The translations under genes were made by a program, and so were the position numbers. The notes beneath the pieces were generated by a model, which was given only the letters and a program-made list of their open reading frames with translations, was not told the DNA's origin and did not search any database. This document shows, piece after piece, positions 53,241-62,180 of a stretch of DNA of 64,000 nt (position 1 is the stretch's first letter; each line of letters starts with the position of its first letter). The stretch is from Natronosalvus vescus (GTDB taxonomy: Archaea > Halobacteriota > Halobacteria > Halobacteriales > Natrialbaceae), in assembly GCF_023973145.1 (NCBI RefSeq), contig NZ_CP099546.1:3596001-3660000 (forward strand), read 5' to 3'.

Positions 53241-53555
53241 CTACCGAAGCCGGACGGCCGTTCCGTAGGCCATCACTTCCGATCCGCCATCGGTGATCTG
53301 GGAGGTCTCGAGGCGGACGTTGATGACGGCGTCGGCTCCCATCGATTCGGCGTCGGCTTCCATCCGCGTGATCGCTTCGTCGCGGGCTTTGGTGAGCAGA
53401 TCGGAGTAGGCCTTGAGTTCGCCGCCGAAGACGTTCCGAATGCCCTGGGTGATGTCCCGGCCGACGTTTCGCGCCTCGACGGTGTTTCCGCGTGCGACGC
53501 CAAGGATTTCGACGACTTCGCTATCGGGAACCGTTTCAGTAGTGGTGAGTAACAT
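53241..53555 (-). CDS. YbjQ/UPF0145 family protein
   Basis: A 104-residue small protein of the YbjQ family (putative heavy-metal-binding or oligomeric beta protein). Family segments: VVEILGVARGNTVEARNVGR, the helix KARDEAITRMEADAESMGAD and VINVRLETSQI. Full length for the family. It has a 20-base inverted repeat 14 bases in front of its start codon. Biochemical role unknown. Confidence 0.85.
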   Translation of the reverse strand: MLLTTTETVPDSEVVEILGVARGNTVEARNVGRDITQGIRNVFGGELKAYSDLLTKARDEAITRMEADAESMGADAVINVRLETSQITDGGSEVMAYGTAVRLR

Positions 53556-53569
53556 CCGCTCGAGACAAT

Positions 53570-53589
53570 GGTGTTATCGTACTAACACC
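53570..53589. repeat. Inverted repeat before the YbjQ gene
   Basis: GGTGTTA-TCGTAC-TAACACC, a perfect 7-base-arm repeat spanning the position where RNA polymerase or TBP/TFB would bind for the gene starting at 53555. A likely operator. Confidence 0.5.
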
Positions 53590-53701
53590 TTTGGGTTCGC
53601 TTCGACGTGCGCCGGTTGTATTCCAGCAGTCGGAACACCCCACAGGATCGTCCGGAACAGAACACTGACGGTACTACTCATCACACAGTCGAACACAGAC
53701 A

Positions 53702-54085
53702 ATGCGTTACGATCACGCCGGAATCGCAACCGACGACGCCAACGAGCTGGCCTCGCTGTACGCAGACCTCTTCGACGTCGAGGTCGTTCACGAGGAAACG
53801 TTCAACGGGATGACCGTCGTCTTTCTGGACTTCGGAAACGGGTACTTCGAATTGCTCGAGCCCCAAGAAGACGGCACCATCGCGACCTACCTCGAGCGCC
53901 ACGGGCCCGGCATTCACCACCTCGCGCTCGAGACCGACGACATCGAGAGTGCGCTCGATCGAGCGCGGGAACTCGGGATCGAGTGTATCGACGAGGAGCC
54001 ACGACCGGGCGCGTGGGGTCACGACGTCGCATTCCTGCACCCGCGGGATACCGGTGGTATCTTACTCGAGTTCGTCGAGCACTGA
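53702..54085 (+). CDS. mce: Methylmalonyl-CoA epimerase
   Basis: A 127-residue VOC-fold enzyme that interconverts the (S)- and (R)-methylmalonyl-CoA epimers. It starts MRYDHAGIATDDANELASLY (metal ligand His5), with ETFNGMTVVFLDFGNGYFEL, GPGIHHLALETDD (His ligand and Glu) and GILLEFVEH (Glu ligand). Length is normal for the family. It links the carboxylase product (S-isomer) to the mutase substrate (R-isomer). Confidence 0.92.
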   Translation: MRYDHAGIATDDANELASLYADLFDVEVVHEETFNGMTVVFLDFGNGYFELLEPQEDGTIATYLERHGPGIHHLALETDDIESALDRARELGIECIDEEPRPGAWGHDVAFLHPRDTGGILLEFVEH

Positions 54086-54195
54086 CCGTCCGACCCTGAT
54101 CGTCGTCGGCACTCCTCTCGTACACAGTACCATCGACTGCTCGGCGCGTCAGTGAGTGTTCGAACGGTTCACGTGTCAGCGGTGATCGAACGTCC

Positions 54196-54756
54196 TCAGG
54201 GCCACTCGAGGACGAACACGGTCGACGGCTCGTCGAAAGCGTCGTGTACGAGTCGGACGCTATCGGGTCGCTTCTCGAGATCCGGGATGGTGAGTGCGAG
54301 GTCGTAGTGTACGGCACCGATACACTGGACGCACGCGTCCACCGATGGCTCGGTCGGTGTAATCGGTAGCACGAGTTCATCACCGGGTTCGTCAGATCCG
54401 TTCCCGTCGTTGGCTCCCACGTGGATTCCGTCGTCGGTACGGTCGCGGACGACCGCCGACTCGATCGCTACCTCGTGACAGGGCGTCGGTGCTTCGATCG
54501 TTGCCCGAATCCGGAGGCCATCCTCGTGGACGCGAATCGTCGGATACACCGGCGTCTCGTCGCTCAGACACTCCCCGTCGATGCGCTCGAGATCGATCTC
54601 GACCCCTTCTGGAAGGTGCTCGTCGAATTCGGATCGTTCCCGATCGACAACCGCGTCGACCTGAGTGATCGTAGTGTCGCTTCTGTCGACATTGGTACCC
54701 GCCCCCAGGACAATTCCAGCGCCACCGATCCGCGAGAGAACCTGCCGTCGTTCCAT
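54196..54756 (-). CDS. Predicted exported protein of unknown function
   Basis: A 186-residue acidic protein. The N-terminus MERRQVLSRIGGAGIVLGAG looks like a short Tat-type signal (Arg-Arg plus a Gly/Ala/Leu core) without a lipobox Cys. The rest is predicted beta-rich (DGLRIRATIEAPTPCHEVAI, VHYDLALTIPDLE, STVFVLEW) with four Cys. Conserved-looking but unrecognised. Confidence 0.7.
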   Translation of the reverse strand: MERRQVLSRIGGAGIVLGAGTNVDRSDTTITQVDAVVDRERSEFDEHLPEGVEIDLERIDGECLSDETPVYPTIRVHEDGLRIRATIEAPTPCHEVAIESAVVRDRTDDGIHVGANDGNGSDEPGDELVLPITPTEPSVDACVQCIGAVHYDLALTIPDLEKRPDSVRLVHDAFDEPSTVFVLEWP

Positions 54757-54828
54757 ACCACACGTTACGCCATCTGGAGCAAAAACCGCTTGTTCAGCTC
54801 GGTGAGACCGTTCGTCTCGAGAGACCGA

Positions 54829-56115
54829 TCAGTTGAGCCGCGCGAGGTGATTCAGTGCGTAGACCGTCCGCAACACGTCGACGCTCTTCCCGCGATCGAA
54901 GACGAGTTCGTCGGAGGTGAGCACGTGATCCAGGGTGTCCCGCGAGGCGTGCTCCGGCGCAGCGGCGATTCCAGCGTCGTTCTCCGCAACCCACTCCATC
55001 ACGCGGAGATCGCTCTTGGAGTCGCCCATCACGAGGGCGAACGGCTCCGCGACGTCGAGCACCGACAGCGCGTGTTCGACGCCGGCCACCTTGTTGAGTT
55101 CGAGACTACCGATCTCGGCGGCGTCGGCCTCGTAGTAGGCCACGTCGATTCGCTCGAACAGGCTCGCGATCGCGTCGGGGACGGCAGCGACGCCGATGTC
55201 GGGATAGGCCCCCTGTTGCTCGAGGACGGCTCTGATCTCTGGATCGGCATCGGCGTAGAAGGCGCGGGTGGCGGCGATAGTGGGATCGACGCCGAGATCC
55301 GCTGCCGTTTCGTCATCGAGTGAAATCGCTTCCTCACCCTCGAGTGCGCCCGAGACGGCCCGACCCAACTGGTCGATCATGTGGACGAGGGCCTCGTCGA
55401 TGATCTCGCGAGCTCGGTTCGAGCCGGTCTCGTAGTTGGGTTTCATCGTAACGTTGAACTCGTTGCCCTGGAGGTGACACCCACGGCGGAGGGATTCGGG
55501 CGCTTCGGGGAGCATCCGCGCCCGAAGGGTGTCGAAGATGTCGCGAATCTCCGGGTCGAGATCCGCGTACAGCAGTTGCTTGGTGTCCGCGCCGTGACCC
55601 GGCGTGAAGACCCCGTTCCCCGCCTCGTAGACGATAGAAAGCGTGCCGGAGTGGACGATTTCGCTGCCCAATCCCTGAATGGCGAACCCTTTGACGTTCT
55701 CGAGCGTCTGGCCGGTACAGATGACGATCGGGACGCCGGCCTCGTGAAACTCCGTGAGGACGTGCAGGGTGTCTCGTGGGATCTCGTTGTCCGTCCCCCC
55801 GGCCGAGCGAAGGGTTTCGTCCACGTCAAGCACGAGGACGTTCACCGCACGACCGTACTTCGCCTCGAGGTCGAGCGCGGTAAAGGCCTGATCGCGCGTG
55901 GCTCGTGAGGCGATTTCGGCGAACGTTTCACCGGCGGCGAAAGTCGAGCGAATTTCGTCTTTGCGGCCTTCGAGTTCGTCGCTGGCGTCCTGCCAGTGCT
56001 CGAGGGCGACCCGCGAGTCGATCGGCGGAAAGACGTCGACGAACTCCTGGTACTCCTGGAGGGTCTTCGTGTCAAACTCGTCGTAGAGGCGGTAGACGAG
56101 GTCGTAACGTTCCAT
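54829..56115 (-). CDS. HAD-superfamily hydrolase-like protein
   Basis: A 428-residue protein. The N-terminal helical region (1-90) precedes a HAD motif I (LVLDVDETL, with the DxDxT-type nucleophile), motif II in IVICTGQTLENVKG and motif III/IV in LVMGDSKSDLRVMEW. A large cap insert (about 190-330) includes acidic and Cys/His-poor helices. The ATG at 56115 is preferred over 56211. Probably a phosphatase of unknown substrate. Confidence 0.78.
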   Translation of the reverse strand: MERYDLVYRLYDEFDTKTLQEYQEFVDVFPPIDSRVALEHWQDASDELEGRKDEIRSTFAAGETFAEIASRATRDQAFTALDLEAKYGRAVNVLVLDVDETLRSAGGTDNEIPRDTLHVLTEFHEAGVPIVICTGQTLENVKGFAIQGLGSEIVHSGTLSIVYEAGNGVFTPGHGADTKQLLYADLDPEIRDIFDTLRARMLPEAPESLRRGCHLQGNEFNVTMKPNYETGSNRAREIIDEALVHMIDQLGRAVSGALEGEEAISLDDETAADLGVDPTIAATRAFYADADPEIRAVLEQQGAYPDIGVAAVPDAIASLFERIDVAYYEADAAEIGSLELNKVAGVEHALSVLDVAEPFALVMGDSKSDLRVMEWVAENDAGIAAAPEHASRDTLDHVLTSDELVFDRGKSVDVLRTVYALNHLARLN

Positions 56116-56220
56116 GTCACCGCATGTGTGGGGCTGCCGGATAATCGTTTCCGACGGTGCGACGGTTGCCAGGGTCGGTCGGGTGCACGCCTGCCGGCGC
56201 GACGGCGGCACCTCCCACGC

Positions 56221-57066
56221 TCAGTCGCGCAATAGAAACGGCCGGACTTCGAGACCGACGACCCGACCTGGGTCACACCACCGGTAGGGAAGGGAAAACG
56301 TGTGCGTCTCGCCGGGCTCGAGTTTCGGACTGGCGTACTCGTGGTGAGTCTGTGCGGTGGTGCCGTTCTCGTACAGCGACCGGGCGTAGACGAGTGCGTT
56401 ACGGGGCTTTTGGCCCGCTGGGTGTTCGCCGGAGACGTTCTCGACGGTCACCAGACCGCCGTAGACCGATTCTCCGTCTGCTTCGCCGATGATTCCCCAC
56501 GCCGTCTCGCGTACCTCGAGGCCATCGTTGATCTCCGGGCCGGGGCCACTGTCGTCGCCATCCGGAGGAATCAATCGATAGCCGTCGATCCGATCCGGAT
56601 TCCCGTCGCCGGTAATCGTAAAGATGGCGTCCTCGCTGGGGCGAAACAGGGTTCGACTCGCTCGCTCGAGTACCGTCGAGCCCTCGAGAAACTCGACCCT
56701 GATCGTGGGCGTGCTGAGCGCACGCTCGAACTGGATGCGGCCACGAACCCCGTAGCGGCCGGTGTCGGGATCGTGAAAGAAGCCGTGGTCAGCGATGTTG
56801 ACGTCTGCGATGGTCTCGGCGTCACCCGCAATCTCGCTTCGCTCGGCGCAGATAGGCAATGCAGAACGCTCGAACGTCCTGTCTGCAACCGTGTCGTCAG
56901 GCCAATCGGAATCGGGGAATAGCGGAACCGAGTCGGTACCTGACTCTCGGTCACCGATTTCACGACGCGAGAGACAGCCGGCGAGGAAGACGGTACCGAG
57001 GCCGGCACACGCGACGCCACCGACGCTGGCGAGATACGGTCGCCGCCCGTGCAATCTGTCACGCAT
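56221..57066 (-). CDS. Predicted lipoprotein of unknown function
   Basis: A 281-residue protein with a Tat-like or Sec signal and lipobox FLAGC at about residue 31. The body is beta-rich (GVRGRIQFERALSTPTIRVE, ESVYGGLVTVENVSGEHPAG, THTFSLPYRWCDPGRVVGLE) and resembles extracellular immunoglobulin-like domains. An ATG at 57066 is used; a GTG at 57078 is possible. Divergent from glucose dehydrogenase. Confidence 0.72.
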   Translation of the reverse strand: MRDRLHGRRPYLASVGGVACAGLGTVFLAGCLSRREIGDRESGTDSVPLFPDSDWPDDTVADRTFERSALPICAERSEIAGDAETIADVNIADHGFFHDPDTGRYGVRGRIQFERALSTPTIRVEFLEGSTVLERASRTLFRPSEDAIFTITGDGNPDRIDGYRLIPPDGDDSGPGPEINDGLEVRETAWGIIGEADGESVYGGLVTVENVSGEHPAGQKPRNALVYARSLYENGTTAQTHHEYASPKLEPGETHTFSLPYRWCDPGRVVGLEVRPFLLRD

Positions 57067-57166
57067 GGCAATAGGCACTCATCTCGAGGGGCGGGTATAG
57101 CGCTTTGGTACGGTACAATCGGTCTTTCACCCAACCCCCGAGCATGTTTACTCGAGATAGAATAAA

Positions 57167-57173
57167 CTTTTAG
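57167..57173 (+). promoter_or_regulatory. TATA-like box of glucose dehydrogenase
   Basis: CTTTTAG, centred 27 bases before the ATG at 57197. It follows a second A/T-rich run (AATAAAC) that could serve as an activator or BRE region. Confidence 0.45.
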
Positions 57174-57196
57174 CACCCGGGCGAGAATGGTTGGGT

Positions 57197-58264
57197 ATGA
57201 AAACGATCGCAGTCGAACCCGGGGCGGGCAAACCCACTATTCTCGAGAAGCCGGTGCCCGAACCCAGAGCGGGTGAAGCGCTGGTACGCACCCTCCGCGT
57301 CGGCGTCGACGGCACCGACCACGAGGTCATTTCGGGCGGCCACGGGGGAATCCCCGACGGTGACGACCACCTCGTGCTCGGCCACGAAGCCGTCGGGATC
57401 GTGGAAGATCCGAACGGAACCGGCCTCGAGGCGGGTGAAATCGTCGTCCCCACGGTTCGTCGACCTCCGAACGGCACCAACCACTATTTCGAGAGTGGCT
57501 ATCCGGATATGGCTCCAGAGGGAGAGTACGTCGAGCGGGGCATCGTCGGCGGCCACGGCTTCATGGCCAAGTACTTCACGAGTCCGGCGGAATATCTCGT
57601 CCCAATTCCCGAGGAACTGGCCCCGCTCGGGTTTCTCGTCGAACCGATCAGCATCTCCGAGAAGGCACTCGAGCACGCCTATGCCAGTCGATCAGCGTTC
57701 GACTGGCGACCCGAATCCGCGATGGTGCTCGGCAACGGCTCGCTCGGGCTCGTGACCGTCGCGATGTTGCTCGAAACCCGTGACTTCGAGCGGCTCTACT
57801 GTCTGGGCCGCCGGGATCGCCCCGACCCGACCATCGACATCATCGAGAAACTGGGGGCGACTTACGTCGACTCCCGTGAGACGCCGGTTTCGAAGGTACC
57901 GGAGGCCCACGAGGGGATGGACTTCATCTACGAGGCGACCGGCTACGCCCCCCACGCGTTCGAGACGATCGAGGCGCTCGCCCCGAACGGCGTCGGCGCA
58001 CTGCTCGGCGTTCCCTCGAGCTGGCAGTTCGACATCGACGGCGGGGCACTCCACAGGGAGTTCGTTCTCCACAACAAGGCCCTGGTCGGCAGCGTCAACT
58101 CCCACCGCGGCCACTTCGAGGCGGCCATCGACACCCTCTCGCAGCTACCCGAGTGGTTCACCGACGATCTCGTCACCGGCGTCTACGACCTCGACGCATT
58201 CGAGGCGGCATTCGACGACGACGATACGACTATAAAAACCGCGGTTCAATTCGAATCTATATGA
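57197..58264 (+). CDS. gdh: Glucose 1-dehydrogenase (haloarchaeal medium-chain type)
   Basis: A 355-residue zinc-dependent NAD(P)-linked enzyme that oxidises glucose to gluconolactone, the first step of the semi-phosphorylative Entner-Doudoroff pathway. Metal-site residues match those of halophilic glucose dehydrogenase: Asp38 (GVDGTDHE), His63-Glu64 (LGHEAVG) and a Glu at 149 in FLVEPISISEKA. The Rossmann loop is LGNGSLGLVTVAML. The ATG at 57197 is favoured over a TTG at 57191. Its stop overlaps gfcR in ATGA. Confidence 0.92.
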   Translation: MKTIAVEPGAGKPTILEKPVPEPRAGEALVRTLRVGVDGTDHEVISGGHGGIPDGDDHLVLGHEAVGIVEDPNGTGLEAGEIVVPTVRRPPNGTNHYFESGYPDMAPEGEYVERGIVGGHGFMAKYFTSPAEYLVPIPEELAPLGFLVEPISISEKALEHAYASRSAFDWRPESAMVLGNGSLGLVTVAMLLETRDFERLYCLGRRDRPDPTIDIIEKLGATYVDSRETPVSKVPEAHEGMDFIYEATGYAPHAFETIEALAPNGVGALLGVPSSWQFDIDGGALHREFVLHNKALVGSVNSHRGHFEAAIDTLSQLPEWFTDDLVTGVYDLDAFEAAFDDDDTTIKTAVQFESI

Positions 58265-58905
58265 AAAACGTCGACGACCTTATCGAGAGCGCGTCAGACC
58301 TCGCCGAGCGAGGCCTCTCGAAAGGTGAGATTGCAGACGAGCTCAACGTCTCCCGCGAGACTGCGAGCTGGCTCGTCGAACGGAGCGGTACCGCAACCCA
58401 GCCATCGAAATCCACCACCTCGTCGGACACCAGCCGTTCCGCCGACATCCACGTCGACTGGTCGGCGATCGGCCGCGACTCACAGCGGATGGGCTACGTC
58501 GCCAGTGCGATGGCCGACCTGCTCGCAAAACACGGCGAAGACGTCGATCTGACGATCGGGATCGAGAAGGCTGGTGGCCCCATCGCCGCCCTCGTCGCCC
58601 ACGAACTCGAGACCGACCTCGGCACCTACACCCCGGCGAAACACCAGTGGGAGGAAGGCGACATCGACAAACTCGGCGGAACCTTTTCACGGAATTTCGC
58701 GACGATTCGCGGCCGCGAGTGTTACATCGTCGACGACACGATCACGAGCGGAACGACGATGAAAGAGACCATCGACGCCATCCGAAAAGAGGGTGGGGAG
58801 CCACTCGCGTGTGTCGTTCTCGCGGACAAGCAGGGCGTCGACGAACTCGAGGGCGTGCCCGTGTACTCCCTGTTACAGGTCATCAGCGTCGGTACCGAGG
58901 AGTAG
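58261..58905 (+). CDS. gfcR: GfcR-type transcriptional regulator with phosphoribosyltransferase fold
   Basis: A 214-residue regulator: an N-terminal winged-helix or HTH (about 1-42: ERGLSKGEIADELNVSRETA) joined to a PRTase-like domain with the PRPP-loop motif YIVDDTITSGTTMK (about 155-170). GfcR was described in Haloferax volcanii as a regulator of sugar catabolism genes; these proteins were earlier annotated as orotate phosphoribosyltransferase-like. The start codon overlaps the stop of glucose dehydrogenase, so the regulator is made together with an ED-pathway enzyme. Confidence 0.88.
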   Translation: MKNVDDLIESASDLAERGLSKGEIADELNVSRETASWLVERSGTATQPSKSTTSSDTSRSADIHVDWSAIGRDSQRMGYVASAMADLLAKHGEDVDLTIGIEKAGGPIAALVAHELETDLGTYTPAKHQWEEGDIDKLGGTFSRNFATIRGRECYIVDDTITSGTTMKETIDAIRKEGGEPLACVVLADKQGVDELEGVPVYSLLQVISVGTEE

Positions 58906-59264
58906 CCGTACCCGGCTCGAGCACCCTGTTTTTGTCTCCAGCTTCTCTTCCTGGCGACATACGGTGTTCAGTTTAGCCGGGTAGCCTCAATCCGTTCCGA
59001 CGCTGGCCACCGTGACTCGATGGTTCCTCGGAGCGCTCGATATCGTTCTCGGTCAATTTGATCTCGGGTGCGTCGACGTACTCGAGGCAGTCTATTGAGC
59101 CGGGCCGATAAACGGGGCGTCCACGTCGAAGATATAGATATTGTAGTGGATTAGTATTAATACTGTAGTGATAATAGGTGTTTTAGCGGGTCGAGCTCGA
59201 GCGGAACCACCTACCAACGGCCGATGGCGCAAATGCTTTCCACGTGACCCCCCAACAGGCAGCT
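58906..59264. other. AT-richer spacer between gfcR and the glutaredoxin gene
   Basis: 359 bases. The middle portion is A/T-rich around 59140-59185 and contains a 12-base palindrome (59153-59164) flanked by TGTAGTG repeats. No open frame with coding bias is present. Confidence 0.5.
59153..59164. repeat. 12-base palindrome AGTATTAATACT
   Basis: A perfect palindrome with TGTAGTG on each side (about 59142 and 59164). Possible operator or site-specific DNA-binding target, about 100 bases ahead of the glutaredoxin start. Confidence 0.45.
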
Positions 59265-59609
59265 ATGACGTTCCAGCCAGACAGCAGTCTCGAGCAGGAT
59301 GAGGTCAACGACATCGTCGACCAGGCGATCGAATCCAACGACGTCGTTCTCTTCATGAAGGGGAACGAACTGATGCCCCAGTGTGGCTACTCCCAGCGCG
59401 CCCTCGAGTTGATCCGTCAACACCGCACCGACCTGGAAACGGTGGATACCCTCGAGTCGCTACCGGAGTTCCGCGAGGCCCTCTCCGAACACAGCGGCTG
59501 GGAAACCGTTCCACAGACGTTCGTCGACGGCGAGTTCGTCGGTGGCTCGGACGTCCTCGCCGAACTCGACGAGCGGGGCGAACTCGAAGCGACACTGCAG
59601 TCGGCCTGA
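59265..59609 (+). CDS. Monothiol glutaredoxin-like protein (CGYS motif)
   Basis: A 114-residue thioredoxin-fold protein of the monothiol (Grx4) family, which carries Fe-S clusters. The start VNDIVDQAIESNDVVLFMKG and the active motif MPQCGYSQRALELI (Cys40) are followed by the conserved WETVPQTFVDGEFVGGSDVL (TVP and GG[C/S]D motifs). The usual CGFS motif reads CGYS here. The ATG at 59265 is used; one at 59244 would add seven residues. Confidence 0.85.
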   Translation: MTFQPDSSLEQDEVNDIVDQAIESNDVVLFMKGNELMPQCGYSQRALELIRQHRTDLETVDTLESLPEFREALSEHSGWETVPQTFVDGEFVGGSDVLAELDERGELEATLQSA

Positions 59610-59821
59610 GCCGTCCGTTTTCAACCGGCGTGCTACTCGTCGCCGATACGTCTCGTTTCCACCCACCATCTATTGAATTTCGTGTGATCACATCACACAG
59701 AAAAACCTGTACTGGCACTAACTTGTTTGGATTCGAACCAGTAATGAGGGGATATAATAGCAGGTCATATATGGGGAGGTACCGTACTAGGAGCCAGACG
59801 ACTATCGCCTACCCTTCCACA

Positions 59822-60403
59822 ATGTCAACTGAGGATTCCAGACACGTGTATCGGTTGCATTCCACACTTGAACTCCCCCTCGAAGACCTCGAGGAGCACC
59901 TCGAGACCGCAACGTATCCAGAGGGGGTTACCGACGTCGAACTCACCCGCCGCAACAATACGCTGATCCTCAAAGCCGTCTCGAACGACGACACCGTCAG
60001 CAAGTACACCCCGACGGCACAGTTGAAAGCCAGCGTCACCGAAAACCGGGTCTACGAGGAAGACCCCGACGAGCGACGCAACTCCTTCCGGTGGGACGAA
60101 GAGGACGAAGAGGAGATCGAATCCGAACTGGTAGAGTTTGCGGCGTTCAAAGGCGACCGCGAGACGGTGCTCCAGAACTCCCTGCTCCAGTACGAGATGT
60201 TCCAGGTACTCTGTGATATCGCCCTCCAGACCGAGAAGGGGACGCTGACGGCGATTTCCGAGCAGGATGGCGACCTCGAGGCGACCCGGATCGTCGACGG
60301 CGAAGCCCGCCCGGCGGACGTCGAGGTCGTCGAAGGGCCACGCGAGCGCAAGGGCAAATCGAGTGGGGTCAACTGGCGGGATAACAAGTTTATCAGCGAC
60401 TGA
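59822..60403 (+). CDS. Conserved haloarchaeal protein of unknown function
   Basis: A 193-residue acidic soluble protein. The N-terminal half (HVYRLHSTLELPLEDLEEHL, then VTDVELTRRNNTLILKAVS) is alpha/beta; a Glu-rich segment EEDEEEIESELVEF follows, then a compact end DIALQTEKGTLTAISEQDG. I do not recognise a named family with certainty. TATA-like GATATAATAG (59753-59762) gives it a leader of about 35 bases. No paralogue in the window. Confidence 0.7.
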   Translation: MSTEDSRHVYRLHSTLELPLEDLEEHLETATYPEGVTDVELTRRNNTLILKAVSNDDTVSKYTPTAQLKASVTENRVYEEDPDERRNSFRWDEEDEEEIESELVEFAAFKGDRETVLQNSLLQYEMFQVLCDIALQTEKGTLTAISEQDGDLEATRIVDGEARPADVEVVEGPRERKGKSSGVNWRDNKFISD

Positions 60404-60492
60404 TTGGGACGAGGCGGGGTTTTCTGCCTAGAGTGCGTGGAGAGAATAGCTCAGAGGCAGATTAAACGATAGCTGAGATCAACAGCAAGCGT

Positions 60493-61941
60493 TCACTTAT
60501 TGTTGATCTCGATCTCCTGTTCGACGATATTGAGGTGTATGAGCTGGGGTGCAGGTTCGTAGCCCTCTGGAATGACGTCGATATCCGAATTATCAATTGG
60601 CTTTAAATCGACGTTGTTGGCTGGGTTCTGGAAATATATCGAGTGAGCAATAATTGCGCCTTCAATATCGACGCTACCAGCACCCGTGATTTCCACCTGG
60701 TAATCCGTCATCGGGATCAAATTTATTACTAGCAACATAGATCAGACCCCGGAATTCGCTACTCGAATCGTGGAACCGAACAGTAGAGGTGTCTGTTCCA
60801 TAGAGTTGGATAGTACTAATATCACAGTCTTCCGGTGATGTCACGTCATCAGATAGGTCAAAATCACCTTTCGCATAAATCTGGAGCGAGTGTTCTCCAT
60901 CTGAACAGTTTGACACTGTAATTTTATCAGTGTCAACGCTCCCGTTTACGACAACGGTTGCGTCGCCATCGGAGAGATCGAAGTTATAGGTGCCCGTCAT
61001 TCCCTCTGTGAAGAATTCCCCATGAGATTCCGCAGACTGAGGCTCACTCTTATTCTTAAAATCTTCAGCCATAGCGGCTATCGTGTGGTTGAGAGGTGGG
61101 AATTCGTTCTCATCAACTTCGATGGAATCTGAATTACCTTTCCCCTCCGATGTTCTGAGGTTGTCAGAATCCGGCAGCGCCAGGCCGGAGGAAAACGCGT
61201 TTTCAGCTTCATCGTATCCGAGTCGAGCTTTTAGCGTACCGTCCTCGTTGTCTCCCTCGTAGCACGGCTCTTCAACGACCGAACTTCCTGCGTGTGTGGA
61301 AAGAGCCTGTTCCCAACCGAGGCAGTATTCGCTCTCGATTTGCACATACAGGCGGTCGTTCTGGATGTACCGTAAATCACCAGTATACACGTTGGAGCGA
61401 CGAATATCGATACCTCCCGAGTCAATGGTCTTCCCCTCGTCAAGACTTACAGCCGAGAATTGAAACGTCGACGTCTCTCGGTCGTAAAATACCGGAGGCA
61501 TGGAGAGGATTCGTATTTCTACACCCGTTTCGCGAAACACGGCCCCACCCTCATAGGCAACCCTCGTTCCATCGTCGCTTTCATATTCAATCGTCCCGAG
61601 CGTTCCATCTCCGAGATCAATTCGGTTCCCGTCGTTATCTTCAGACCAGATTTCATAACTCGCAGCGTCATGGCGGGCTATCGCTCCATGTTCGCCCGCA
61701 TCTATACTCGTATGATGAGAAACGTCGGTCTGGAGCGTAGACGTAGAGATACTCTGGCTAAGTTGAACAAAGGATTGTTCGATACGTTCCTGCTCTGCTG
61801 CCCGTTCTACCTCGTTTATACTGTCTGTAGCAACCACAAAGAGGCCAAGGCTCCCGATTGCGACGATACCGATTAACAACACCACCCCAATTACCGCTGA
61901 TTGCGCTCGAGGAGGATAGGATTCCGAGTTTTGATCCCCAT
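60493..61941 (-). pseudogene. Pilin-like or extracellular protein gene with one or two frame breaks
   Basis: On the minus strand a frame (61885-60674) encodes a membrane-anchored protein starting VVLLIGIVAIGSLGLFVVAT, followed by heptad-like helices and a large domain rich in Asp/Asn/Gly. Upstream of its first usable codon the same frame reads QNSESYPPRAQSAVIGV, a typical archaeal pilin-like prepeptide, but no start codon exists in that frame. The frame of ATG 61939-61941 (MGIKT...) would join if one G were added to the GGGG run. At the other end, after RGLIYVASNKF the sense continues in the +1 frame as PMTDYQVEITGAG to a stop at 60493, as if one C were extra in GATCCC. The gene is probably inactive. 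Confidence 0.6.
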
Positions 61942-62002
61942 CCTGGACAGTATATTACTGTGAACATGGGATTCGAAGTATAAACCTGCTAGCCAACAAG
62001 AA

Positions 62003-62008
62003 TATATA
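62003..62008 (-). promoter_or_regulatory. TATA box upstream of the broken pilin-like gene
   Basis: TATATA within TTATATATTC on the minus strand. Expected initiation is near 61980, about 40 bases before the ATG at 61939-61941. Confidence 0.4.
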
Positions 62009-62180
62009 AGCCAACCACATCGAACTGTCGCTCAAATCTCATTCCGACCTCTACTGTCCCTCGAGACTTCGCCAGGTGCATACGAAGCGGTTGATCACGG
62101 GACTGTCCTCCCTCGACGAGTGAGAGCAAACGACGAGCGATAGTCTCGAGCTGCAATCCACCCGAAAAGACGTTCGCGAC

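Noticed and set aside
59724-59775. GGATTCGAACC, which resembles a tRNA T-arm on the minus strand
   Set aside because: No anticodon arm, D-arm or acceptor stem can be drawn around it; the T-stem itself pairs for only three bases.
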